Shown one piece after another: positions 36,609-44,286 of a stretch of 64,000 bases of DNA. The stretch is from Metabacillus dongyingensis (lineage in GTDB: Bacteria > Bacillota > Bacilli > Bacillales > Bacillaceae): NCBI RefSeq assembly GCF_019933155.2, contig NZ_CP082944.1, positions 1,552,001 through 1,616,000 of the forward strand, read 5' to 3'. Numbering within the stretch: the first letter of the stretch is position 1; each line of letters starts with the position of its first letter. The notes below the pieces were generated by a model. That model saw only the letters and a list, made by a program, of their open reading frames with translations, ran no database searches and was not told where the DNA came from. A program made the position numbers and the translations under genes.

Positions 36609-36985
36609 TTAAATCCTTTTAAAATGTGTACTAGGAATCGCCGATTTTGATCCAAGAAAAATCATGACCCTATAAGAAAAAGGCCAGAATCGGTGGCTCA
36701 GATAGATCTAATGCATTGTTTTGACTGCCCCCAGCGACTTGTGACCTTTTAGACCATTATTTTTATATAGTAAGTCAAAAGCGTAGAACCGTTTCCCTTT
36801 GCCGACTCCATCAGGAGAGCGGTTTATTTCTTTTTCGACTTAAAAAAGCAGCCTATAGGCAAATCTTAATATTTCTTTAAAAAATCTTAAGAAAAAGTTT
36901 CCTTTCAACATGCGATAAGCTGACATATAATCATGACATGGAAAGTTAATTTAACGAGAATACTAGAAAGTCGGGTGAGTCATTC
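36609..36985. other. Gene-free region with promoter of ECF sigma gene
   Basis: No coding frame. AACCG/CGGTT stem (36787-36824) followed by a T-rich stretch is a weak terminator candidate. TTTCAA (36903-36908), 17-bp spacer, TATAAT (36926-36931) forms a plausible SigA promoter for the gene at 36986. Confidence 0.55.
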
Positions 36986-37489
36986 ATGCCCCCAGCAGCT
37001 ATAGTAAGGGAACAGACTGCTTTTAATGATATTTATCAAACTTATTATACGGTGATTTACCGGATTGCACTGCGGATGACAAAGGATCCTCATTTAGCTG
37101 AGGATATTGCACAGGAAACCTTTCTTAAGGCTTTTTTGAAGATGGATACGATATTTGAAAACGGGAAGCTGAAAAATTGGCTCTCAGCCATTGCGAGGAG
37201 AACGGCGATTGATTTGTTTTTAAGAAAGAAGAGAAACGAGATCTCGATTGAGGAGCAGCTCATAGCGGACGGCAGGGAACAGATAGAGGATACGATTGAC
37301 TATACGCTGTTAAAAGAGAAGACGAAGCTTCTGGTTTCTGCGCTTAAATCCGATTACAGGGAAATTATGACCCTAAAACTTTTTTTGGAAATGAAAGATC
37401 AGGAGATTGCAGAGTATCTTTCTTTGAACCTATCGACTGTTAAAACAAAAATACATAGAGCGCGAAAGGAATTGAAGGCTGCGCTGTAA
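36986..37489 (+). CDS. ECF-type sigma factor without adjacent anti-sigma gene
   Basis: A 167-residue sigma factor. Region 2: FNDIYQTYYTVIYRIALRMT, HLAEDIAQETFLKAFLKMD and WLSAIARRTAIDLFLRKKR (about 15-85). Region 4: YREIMTLKLFLEMKDQEIAE and LSLNLSTVKTKIHRARKEL (about 122-163). ATG 36986 follows gggtgag. The gene ends in a terminator with no anti-sigma partner on either side. Its -10 looks SigA-type (TATAAT at 36926), so it is not obviously autoregulated. Confidence 0.9.
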   Translation: MPPAAIVREQTAFNDIYQTYYTVIYRIALRMTKDPHLAEDIAQETFLKAFLKMDTIFENGKLKNWLSAIARRTAIDLFLRKKRNEISIEEQLIADGREQIEDTIDYTLLKEKTKLLVSALKSDYREIMTLKLFLEMKDQEIAEYLSLNLSTVKTKIHRARKELKAAL

Positions 37490-37526
37490 AAGAGGATGAA
37501 AACTCATGGGAGTTCATCCTCTTTTA
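37488..37526 (+). terminator. Intrinsic terminator of ECF sigma gene
   Basis: AAAAGAGGATGAA (37488-37500) and TTCATCCTCTTTT (37513-37525) form a perfect 13-bp stem with a T-rich 3' side, overlapping the stop codon. Confidence 0.9.
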
Positions 37527-37692
37527 TTTCCTTTGGTGTAGGGTCTAGTTCTATTTCCATTGTGTTTAGAAAGACGACTATCCGGAAATGGATTTCATCT
37601 AGGAAAATAGTGATATAACCAAAGCTGAGACCTTTTGTTCACAATTGAATCAAGGTGAACAGTATACGATAAAATACGTTCGGGAAGATGGT

Positions 37693-38049
37693 TTATTGAA
37701 TGTGCCTCATTCTACAGAGAACCTCGACAGTAAATCCACCCGGTGCTTTAACATAGAATGTCCAGCCATGCAGCCTTTGCGGGGGTTTCACATCAAACCC
37801 ATCATCCTTCAAGCGTTGATTGATCTCGTTCACCTGCTCTTCGCCCTCCAGCGAAAAGCCTATATGAAAGCTCTTAGGGTAGCTGACCTGAGTACCTTTC
37901 ATTAAGGCGAGCAATAACCCGTTGTCGTCGGTCAGTACAGCGAATGAATCGCCATGCGTGCTCTTGGTTTGCAGGTCGAAATATTTCTCCAAGAATTCTC
38001 GAGCTGCGTTAACGTCAGTGACCGTGAGATTGAGATGGTTTAGTTTCAT
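37693..38049 (-). CDS. VOC family (glyoxalase/bleomycin-resistance-like) protein
   Basis: A 118-residue single-domain protein. It begins MKLNHLNLTVTDVNAAREFL, the standard first beta-alpha-beta unit with metal-ligand His4-like position, and ends APGGFTVEVL, where the Glu is the second metal ligand. Start at 38049 follows agaggagtg on the minus strand. The substrate is unknown. It is co-directional with the SnoaL-like gene 42 bp upstream, possibly one transcript. Confidence 0.88.
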   Translation of the reverse strand: MKLNHLNLTVTDVNAAREFLEKYFDLQTKSTHGDSFAVLTDDNGLLLALMKGTQVSYPKSFHIGFSLEGEEQVNEINQRLKDDGFDVKPPQRLHGWTFYVKAPGGFTVEVLCRMRHIQ

Positions 38050-38090
38050 TGGTTACACTCCTCTTTTTAGTGATAATATCTTACTCCCCG

Positions 38091-38528
38091 CTAACGAGGG
38101 ATTTCTTGGACTAATGTATTCTGTCCAGCAGCGACCATCCACGTTCCCTGTTCTTTGACCATCACGTAAATGGCGAGACTGCCTTGCCCATTTTCTATTA
38201 TTTTCCCTTCTGAGGTTGTCGGATATTGCCGAATGTGTACAGTAGCCACATCTGGACGTACAAAAATAATGCTATCGACCGTATAACGAGCATATGCGTT
38301 ACGGAGTGGTCCTGCCAAGATTACTTTGTGCGTTTCATTGATTTGCTTCCAACCAGATAGCTGCACACCGACCACATTGACCCATATGGCGTTTTGAGTG
38401 AAGTGACGATCTAATTCGTCTGCATTATGTTGATTAAATGCAGCCTCAATCTCGATGATGGTTTGCCGGATGGCGTTTATTTCTTCCTGCCGATCCTCTG
38501 AATTGTAAACTTCGGGTTTGTCAGACAT
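38091..38528 (-). CDS. SgcJ/EcaC-type SnoaL-like protein
   Basis: A 145-residue NTF2-fold protein. EAAFNQHNADELDRHFTQNA followed by WVNVVG (about 25-50) and the segments VATVHIRQYPT and WMVAAGQNTLV are typical of the SgcJ/EcaC and DUF4440 group. An ATG at 38534 adds two residues, but aggaggagga sits too close to it, so ATG 38528 is favoured. Function unknown. It precedes the VOC protein on the same strand. Confidence 0.82.
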   Translation of the reverse strand: MSDKPEVYNSEDRQEEINAIRQTIIEIEAAFNQHNADELDRHFTQNAIWVNVVGVQLSGWKQINETHKVILAGPLRNAYARYTVDSIIFVRPDVATVHIRQYPTTSEGKIIENGQGSLAIYVMVKEQGTWMVAAGQNTLVQEIPR

Positions 38529-38534
38529 TAACAT

Positions 38535-39018
38535 TCCTCCTCCTATTGTTATTGGGAATTGTTGGTTTCTTTCTATAATGCGGACTTTCTATACTTTCTT
38601 TGTGTTAAGTAAATAACTGGTTCTTTAGAGAAACCTTATCAGCATTCAGTCCATTTTTTGGTTAATATTACGATTTATCCCAATTATAAAGGGAGATAAA
38701 ACTTATCTTAACAGTCAAATGGATGAACTTGCTTCCAACTTTTGCTGTATGAGACTTACTTTATAAATAATTAAACGCAACTCTTTACTCATACATTTTT
38801 ACAGCTCTTTCACATATTTCAATATATCTGCAATTTGGCGCGTTTATTTAGGAACGCGTCTTTTTCATGTATTGGGCCATTTTTAAGGAATAAGAGAAGG
38901 GGTTATACGTTAGTAAATCGAAGTTTATCAGAAGATGTTATGACGCTTATTTGAACAAGAAAACTTGCTTGATGCTGAACAAAGGGAAGAATAACAAAAA
39001 AATGGTGGGGGATTTAAC
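38535..39018. other. Gene-free region with orphan terminator-like hairpin
   Basis: No coding frame. GGCGCGTT (38837-38844) pairs with AACGCGTC (38853-38860), followed by TTTTT; no upstream plus-strand gene lies within 1.3 kb. It may be the relic of a lost gene or part of a leader for the racemase gene at 39019. Confidence 0.6.
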
Positions 39019-39711
39019 ATGAAGGTTATTGGACTTATTGGCGGAATGAGTTGGGAATCATCTGTTGAGTATTATCGGATTATTAACGAAGAAGTGAAAA
39101 GAAGATTAGGAGGGTTACATTCTGCAAGATGCCTTTTATACAGTGTTGATTTTGAAGAAATTGAGCGTTATCAGTCAGAGGGCGACTGGAAAAAGGCTGG
39201 TGAAACATTGGGTGATGTTGCACGTTCTTTGGAAAAAGGGGGAGCAGACTTTATCGTAATTTGTACCAATACCATGCACAAGGTTATTGGTGACATACAG
39301 AAAAAAATCAGCATACCTATTTTGCATATTGCAGATGCAGCAGCTAATCAAATTAAAAAGCAAGGAATTAATTCCGTAGGGTTACTTGGCACAAAATATA
39401 CGATGGAGCAAGACTTTTACAAATCACGCTTAGATTCTAATCGTATAAAGGTTATGGTACCAAATGATAATGAAAGAGAGATCGTAAACAAAGTTATTTA
39501 TGAAGAGTTATGTTTAGGGAAGGTTCAACAAAAATCAAGGGATTATTATAAAAAGGTTATCCGAGGTTTAATCGAAACTGGCGCTGAAGGTATTATATTA
39601 GGCTGTACAGAAATTGGATTATTGATAAAACCGGAGGATTCTGAAGTTCCTCTGTTTGATACAACTTATATACATGCTCTTGAAGCAGTAAATATGTCCT
39701 TACGGAAATAG
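39019..39711 (+). CDS. Aspartate/glutamate racemase family protein
   Basis: A 230-residue cofactor-independent amino acid racemase. Both catalytic Cys are visible: IVICTNTMHKV (about 80) and ILGCTEIGLL (about 195), each in the conserved CTN/CTE context. The N-terminal IGLIGGMSWESSVEYYRIIN identifies the YgeA/RacX-like branch, which often has broad specificity. ATG 39019 follows atggtggggg. It is isolated. Confidence 0.9.
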   Translation: MKVIGLIGGMSWESSVEYYRIINEEVKRRLGGLHSARCLLYSVDFEEIERYQSEGDWKKAGETLGDVARSLEKGGADFIVICTNTMHKVIGDIQKKISIPILHIADAAANQIKKQGINSVGLLGTKYTMEQDFYKSRLDSNRIKVMVPNDNEREIVNKVIYEELCLGKVQQKSRDYYKKVIRGLIETGAEGIILGCTEIGLLIKPEDSEVPLFDTTYIHALEAVNMSLRK

Positions 39712-39992
39712 CAAAGTAATGAAGATACCTAAATAATTAATATAATTTACTGATGAAGTGGGTTAAATAAGAATCGCTTTTTTTTGTTTAACTAACCGTT
39801 CAGCTGTAGTTTCTGCTTTTTTATTTGGATTTTTAAGAATTGGTTCATTTTTCCTGAAAAAAGTGAAACTTCTTGTCTAGTGACTCGTACCTATAGTACA
39901 GTTCTAAAAACTTGGACTCATACATAGTGGAATCAGACATGTGAAGTCGGGTCGGCAGAATTGAATGATCGATTTTTCAGGGGGAAATAAGA

Positions 39993-40391
39993 ATGTCTTT
40001 AGATGCAAAAGCGTATTCATGCAATGGAAGAAGTTCATGGTCAGGAAGTTCACGAACGGAAACAGAAGGGTATCAATGGATAATCAATACCTCGGACAAA
40101 GGCTATGTCAAATCTGGGGTATCCATTTGCGGAGTAGTCCTGAGCAACACTATTATTGATTTCAGCACTTCCTTTATCGTTAAGAATGGCTATTCAGGCA
40201 ACAAATCATCTTATGTTGCAAGCATTCAAAGAACGCTTGCATGCCTTGGCTATTCACCGGGCGCTGCTGATGGGATCTTCGGAAGCGGGACAGAACGGGC
40301 AGTGAAGGACTTTCAGGCTGACAAAGGCCTTGCTGCTGACGGAATTGTGGGCAAGGATACATATTATTGCTTATCAACTGCCAGATACTAA
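39993..40391 (+). CDS. Peptidoglycan-binding domain protein without signal peptide
   Basis: A 132-residue protein. Residues 72-128 form a PG_binding_1 domain: VASIQRTLACLGYSPGAADG, then FGSGTERAVKDFQADKGLAA and DGIVGKDTYYCL. The first 70 residues, with two Cys and Ser-rich stretches, match nothing I recognise; the N-terminus is hydrophilic, so no Sec signal is seen. ATG 39993 follows caggggg. An association with spore layers or phage-like release is possible, but this is guesswork. A terminator follows directly. Confidence 0.8.
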   Translation: MSLDAKAYSCNGRSSWSGSSRTETEGYQWIINTSDKGYVKSGVSICGVVLSNTIIDFSTSFIVKNGYSGNKSSYVASIQRTLACLGYSPGAADGIFGSGTERAVKDFQADKGLAADGIVGKDTYYCLSTARY

Positions 40392-40433
40392 AAAAGCGTG
40401 TTATCCTTCACTGTGAAGGATAACGCGTTTTTT
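40390..40433 (+). terminator. Intrinsic terminator of peptidoglycan-binding gene
   Basis: TTATCCTTC (40401-40409) pairs with GAAGGATAA (40415-40423), extended by GCGTG/CGCGT and A/T tracts, ending in six T. Confidence 0.92.
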
Positions 40434-40469
40434 ATTGGATAAATTTATAAAAAAAATATAAAAACCTAG

Positions 40470-40497
40470 TTGACTTATCGGATTAATGTATTATAAA
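40470..40497 (+). promoter_or_regulatory. Promoter of ssuE operon
   Basis: TTGACT (40470-40475), 16-bp spacer, TATAAA (40492-40497). The spacer starts TATCGGATTAATG, resembling those of the other sulfur promoters at 48385 (minus) and 48861. Confidence 0.75.
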
Positions 40498-40526
40498 ATA
40501 CAGACAATTAAAAAAATAATTGATTT

Positions 40527-40583
40527 GCTAATCGGAAAACCGAAGGCTCCAGGTCTTGCTTCAAAGCAAGAATTGGAGCCTTT
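40527..40583 (+). promoter_or_regulatory. Sulfur leader element, copy 1 (ssuE): 21-nt hairpin plus terminator-like hairpin
   Basis: The 21-nt element (40527-40547) has outer arms GCT/GGC, inner arms TCGG/CCGA, an unpaired AA on the 5' side and one A on the 3' side. Its 3' arm lies inside the next hairpin, AAGGCTCC (40543-40550) with GGAGCCTT (40575-40582) and inner TCTTGCTT/AAGCAAGA. The two structures exclude each other. The T run is poor (TTTATGCTT). Confidence 0.7.
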
Positions 40584-40611
40584 ATGCTTATCAAGGAAAG
40601 GATGTTAAAAC

Positions 40612-41166
40612 ATGAGTTATATTGTTGCTATTTCGGGAAGTCCGTCGTCAGAATCCAGATCTTCCATTCTGACAAACTACTTGAAGAGGGAAGCTGAGCA
40701 GAATGGAATTCAAATAAAAGAAATCTCAGTTCTTGATTTTGAGCCTGATGTTCTGATCCGCGGCATTTACGATCATCCGTCCATTCTGCAGGTTACACAG
40801 GAACTAAAGGGGGCAAGCGGTGTCATTATCGTATCGCCCGTTTATAAGGCTGCTTATTCTGGGGCTTTAAAAACCCTGCTGGATCTTCTTCCCCAGGATG
40901 TTTTAAAGGATAAACCTGTGTTTCCTCTGATGGTTGGAGGAAGCGGGGCGCATTTGCTTGCGATTGATTATTCATTGAAGCCTCTGCTGGCCGCTTTAAG
41001 TGCCCAGACCATATTAAAAGGCGTCTATGTCTTAGATAAGTTTGTGGATAAGTCTGACCCCAGAAACCCAATTAAAGATGAAGAGGTTCAGTCGAAAGTA
41101 ACCGTTCAATTTAAACAGTTTATAGAAATTGTTTCAAACTTAAGAAGCTCTGCTGAATTGAAGTAA
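40612..41166 (+). CDS. ssuE: SsuE, NADPH-dependent FMN reductase of sulfonate use
   Basis: A 184-residue flavodoxin-fold reductase supplying FMNH2 to the monooxygenases downstream. The FMN phosphate loop is SGSPSSESRSS (about 8-18), followed by SPVYKAAYSGALKTLLDLLP (about 75-95), the most diagnostic SsuE/MsuE block. ATG 40612 follows ggaaagg. It is the first gene of the sulfonate operon, ahead of yezD and ssuD. Confidence 0.94.
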   Translation: MSYIVAISGSPSSESRSSILTNYLKREAEQNGIQIKEISVLDFEPDVLIRGIYDHPSILQVTQELKGASGVIIVSPVYKAAYSGALKTLLDLLPQDVLKDKPVFPLMVGGSGAHLLAIDYSLKPLLAALSAQTILKGVYVLDKFVDKSDPRNPIKDEEVQSKVTVQFKQFIEIVSNLRSSAELK

Positions 41167-41189
41167 AAAAGAACAGGGAGGAAAAGCGG

Positions 41190-41348
41190 ATGGCTACTAT
41201 TAACGAGACAAAGGTTCAGCAAATAATAACCGCTCTGAAAAAAATCAATTACGGCTCTGTACTCATTACCATTCACGATGGTGAAATTACGCAGCTTGAC
41301 AGCACGGAAAAGAGCAGATTCTCAAAGACTAAACCTGTTAAAAGCTGA
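41190..41348 (+). CDS. yezD: YezD family small protein (DUF2292)
   Basis: A 52-residue cytoplasmic protein, MATINETKVQQIITALKKIN, then YGSVLITIHDGEITQLDST and a Ser/Lys-rich tail. The GSVLITIHDGEITQLD core is the DUF2292 signature; B. subtilis YezD belongs to the same group and is associated with sulfur assimilation. ATG 41190 follows cagggagg, 24 bp after ssuE. It is followed by the second sulfur leader element and a terminator (41366-41421). Its molecular role is unknown. Confidence 0.88.
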   Translation: MATINETKVQQIITALKKINYGSVLITIHDGEITQLDSTEKSRFSKTKPVKS

Positions 41349-41365
41349 AAATTGCCTGACAGTCA

Positions 41366-41421
41366 TTCGACCGGTCATCCGGAGAAGACACGAATTCTAC
41401 TTGTAGAGCGTGTCTTTTTTT
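41366..41421 (+). promoter_or_regulatory. Sulfur leader element, copy 5: intra-operon hairpin plus strong terminator
   Basis: The 21-nt element (41366-41386) has outer arms TTC/GAA, inner arms CCGG/CCGG, an unpaired GA on the 5' side and one A on the 3' side. Its 3' arm overlaps the terminator stem AAGACACG (41385-41392) with CGTGTCTT (41409-41416), which is followed by seven T. This is the copy with the clearest terminator; it lies between yezD and ssuD and should attenuate the downstream genes. Confidence 0.78.
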
Positions 41422-41448
41422 ATTGAAAAAAAGAATCGAAAGGGATGA

Positions 41449-42621
41449 ATGAGTGTGAGTGATACAGGAAAAGAGGTTGAATTTGGATGGTTTATACCTA
41501 CAACTGGCGACGGGAAATACATTGGCGTGAAGCCTGAGAAAGAATCAACGGCTGAGTACATGATTGAGGTTGCACAAAAAGCAGAAACGGCGGGTTTTAC
41601 GTTTGCTCTGATTCCAACGGGAGGCTCATGCCTGGATGCTTGGATTGTAGGTTCCATGATTGCCTCCCATACCAGCATTCTAAAACCTTTAGTAGCTATG
41701 CGTCCGGGATTGATTGAGCCGGTGCCTGCAGCAAGGATGGCGGCAACTCTGGACGTTTTATCCAATGGGAGGGCTTTAATAAACATCGTAACTGGCGGGT
41801 CTCCAGACGACTTAAAAGCAACAGGAGACCCGTTGGCCAATCATCATGACAAACGCTACGACAGAACACTTGAATTTTTGCAGGTTATAAAAGGACTCTG
41901 GAATAACCAAATAGCTGCAGAAGGTAATGAATTTTTAGCAGCGCATGCCAAAAGCAGTGAGAAGGGTCTATTTTTCAAAGGAGACTATTATGCGATTGAA
42001 AATGGTGAAAGTCAGCCTGCACCCATTCAGAAACCGCATCCTCCTATTTATTTTGGAGGAAGCTCGCCTGCAGGAAAACGGACTGCTGCTGAAACAGCTG
42101 ATGTATACCTCATGTGGGCCGAACCCCTTGATTGGATCAAGGAGCAAATAGATGAGGCAGAAAGTCTGGTGAAAAAGGTGAATGAAGAAAAAGGCTTGAA
42201 CCGCCGGCTTCGGTATGGACTTAGGGCTCAGGTTCTGGTTAGGGAAACGGAGGAGGAGGCGTACCGAGCTGCATGGGAAATTATCAGCAAAGTGGACCAG
42301 CGCGCAGTTGATCAATCCAATCAGCGCTTCACGAGAACAGATGCAACGAATCAGAAGAGACAGAATCAGCTGAGAGTGCAATCGGCTGATCAGGATTATT
42401 TTGCAGGGCCTAATTTATGGACCGGTCTTTCTTCAGTCAGAGGCGGGGGCTCACTGCTGCTTGTTGGCACTCCGGAACAAGTGTCTGACCGCATACTTGA
42501 ATATGCAGATCTCGGCATTTCTTCCTTTATTTTATCCGGATATCCTAATCTGGAGGAAGCAGAGATTACCGGGAAACTGCTTTTGCCGCTTGTCAAAGAA
42601 AAGCTGAAAGTAAAAGCGTAA
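41449..42621 (+). CDS. ssuD: SsuD, FMNH2-dependent alkanesulfonate monooxygenase
   Basis: A 390-residue luciferase-fold enzyme that releases sulfite from alkanesulfonates. Features: FGWFIPTTGDGKYIG (about 11), LIPTGGSCLDAWIV (about 57), GRALINIVTGGSPDDL (about 105), and the C-terminal LNRRLRYGLRAQVLVRETEE. The RxRxxxR region near residue 298 (QRFTRTDATNQKRQNQLRV) is Arg-rich, as in the SsuD mobile loop. ATG 41449 follows gaaaggg. Reduced FMN would come from SsuE at 40612. Confidence 0.94.
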   Translation: MSVSDTGKEVEFGWFIPTTGDGKYIGVKPEKESTAEYMIEVAQKAETAGFTFALIPTGGSCLDAWIVGSMIASHTSILKPLVAMRPGLIEPVPAARMAATLDVLSNGRALINIVTGGSPDDLKATGDPLANHHDKRYDRTLEFLQVIKGLWNNQIAAEGNEFLAAHAKSSEKGLFFKGDYYAIENGESQPAPIQKPHPPIYFGGSSPAGKRTAAETADVYLMWAEPLDWIKEQIDEAESLVKKVNEEKGLNRRLRYGLRAQVLVRETEEEAYRAAWEIISKVDQRAVDQSNQRFTRTDATNQKRQNQLRVQSADQDYFAGPNLWTGLSSVRGGGSLLLVGTPEQVSDRILEYADLGISSFILSGYPNLEEAEITGKLLLPLVKEKLKVKA

Positions 42622-42636
42622 AGAAAGGAGAAGGTT

Positions 42637-43407
42637 ATGGCTTTACTTGAAATGAATGATTTAAACAAACGGTTTGAAAGTGAAAAAGGACATACTCATG
42701 CGCTGAAAGATATAACGCTATCTGTTAATGACGGTGAGTTTATTACGATCATCGGACCAAGCGGATGCGGCAAAAGCACCATGCTGAAAATTATTGCCGG
42801 ACTTGATACGGATCTGTCGGGCAGTGTTCAGATCGAGGGGGAAGAAGTAAAAGGACCGAGTATTGACAAAGGGTTTATCTTTCAGGAACCGAGACTTTTT
42901 CCATGGTACACGGTTGAGAAAAACATAGCAGCCAATTACTCGCTTCATGAAAGAGAGACGTGGAAAAAAGTAAAGGAGCTGATTCAGCTTGTAAAGCTGG
43001 ATGGGTTTGAAAAAGCCTATCCTAAGGAGCTGTCAGGCGGAATGGCACAGCGTGCTGCGATTGCAAGGGCCCTGCTTAGAAATCCAAAAGTGCTTTTGCT
43101 CGATGAGCCGTTTGGAGCGCTTGACGCTTTTACAAGATCCCATATGCAGGAAGTGCTTCTTGATATATGGCAAAAGAACCGGACAACGATGCTCTTTGTG
43201 ACACATGATATCGATGAAGCTATCTATCTCGGCGACAGGGTCGTCATTATGAACGCAAGACCGGGTTCCATCCGAAAAACGGTGACGATTGATCTGCCGC
43301 ATCCAAGAAAAAAAACAAGCCGCCCGTTTCAGGAATACCGCCAGCTTATTTTAAATGAGTTTGAAAAAACGGAAGAGCTTGAGCTGCTGAACAGTGCAGG
43401 TATCTAG
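42637..43407 (+). CDS. ssuB: SsuB, sulfonate ABC transporter ATP-binding protein
   Basis: A 256-residue ATPase. Walker [12 protein letters not shown] (about 42), Q-loop [14 protein letters not shown] (about 88), signature [16 protein letters not shown] (about 133), Walker [17 protein letters not shown], then [19 protein letters not shown]. This set, with LFPW and FGALD, is the nitrate/taurine/sulfonate subfamily. ATG 42637 follows agaaagga. It is 15 bp after ssuD and 15 bp before ssuC. Confidence 0.95.
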   Translation: MALLEMNDLNKRFESEKGHTHALKDITLSVNDGEFITIIGPSGCGKSTMLKIIAGLDTDLSGSVQIEGEEVKGPSIDKGFIFQEPRLFPWYTVEKNIAANYSLHERETWKKVKELIQLVKLDGFEKAYPKELSGGMAQRAAIARALLRNPKVLLLDEPFGALDAFTRSHMQEVLLDIWQKNRTTMLFVTHDIDEAIYLGDRVVIMNARPGSIRKTVTIDLPHPRKKTSRPFQEYRQLILNEFEKTEELELLNSAGI

Positions 43408-43422
43408 TGAGGTGAATAGGAG

Positions 43423-44268
43423 ATGAGTCAAAAAGCTTTATGGATATTTACACCAGCCTCCAAGCAGGGGAATAAAGGCTTCTTAACAAAACAAAAGAAG
43501 AAAAAGGCTCAAACCAGTTCTTTTATGAGGGGATTATTGTTTCCCGCTGCCATACTCGTCATATGGGAGCTTGCAGGTTATCTGGGAGTCATTTCTCAAA
43601 CTTTGCTGCCGAGGCCAACGGACATTTTTGTTTCATTTATTGATCTGCTGACAACAGGCAATCTGATCTATCATTTTCAGGTCAGTTTACTCCGTGCTTT
43701 GGGGGGATTTCTGATTGGAGGAACACTCGGGCTTCTTGCCGGTCTTCTAGTTGGCTTTTCAAGTAAAACAGAACAGACATTGGATCCGACCATGCAGATG
43801 CTGAGAACCATTCCAACACTTGCTGTGATCCCTCTGTTTATCTTGTGGTTCGGGTTCGGGGAAGTTTCCAAGCTGCTTTTAATTGCCAAAGGTGCTTTTT
43901 TTCCGCTCTATGTAAATACTTTTCTAGGGATCCGGAGTGTAGATACAAAAATGTTTGAAGTGGCCAAGGTATTGGAATTCAGCAGATGGAAACAAATTAA
44001 AAATTTGGTGCTGCCATCAGCTCTCCCTAATATTCTGCTTGGCTTGCGTCTTGCTCTCGGTGCAGCCTGGCTCGCTTTGGTAGCTGCGGAACTGATGGGC
44101 TCGAGTGAAGGAATCGGCTATCTGATTACAGATGCCAGACAATTTTCTCAAACAACGGTCGTTTTCGTGGGAATAATCATTTTTGCCGTTTTTGGAAAGG
44201 CTTCGGATTCTTTTGTCAGGTTCTTTGAGAGAAGACTGCTTAAATGGCGGGACAGCTATAAAGGCTAA
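43423..44268 (+). CDS. ssuC: SsuC, sulfonate ABC transporter permease
   Basis: A 281-residue inner-membrane permease. A basic N-terminus of about 35 residues precedes six helices. Typical segments: LPRPTDIFVSFIDL, the cytoplasmic loop FEVAKVLEFSRWKQIKNLVL (about 172-191) and LGLRLALGAAWLALVAAELMG (about 206). ATG 43423 has gaggtg about 9 nt upstream. It lies between ssuB and the DszA-like monooxygenase. Confidence 0.94.
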   Translation: MSQKALWIFTPASKQGNKGFLTKQKKKKAQTSSFMRGLLFPAAILVIWELAGYLGVISQTLLPRPTDIFVSFIDLLTTGNLIYHFQVSLLRALGGFLIGGTLGLLAGLLVGFSSKTEQTLDPTMQMLRTIPTLAVIPLFILWFGFGEVSKLLLIAKGAFFPLYVNTFLGIRSVDTKMFEVAKVLEFSRWKQIKNLVLPSALPNILLGLRLALGAAWLALVAAELMGSSEGIGYLITDARQFSQTTVVFVGIIIFAVFGKASDSFVRFFERRLLKWRDSYKG

Positions 44269-44286
44269 TACTTAAGGGGGATAATA

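Noticed and set aside
37645..37905. Plus-strand frame MNQGEQYTIKYVRE...
   Set aside because: Mostly antisense to the VOC-family gene, which has a clear family match and ribosome site.
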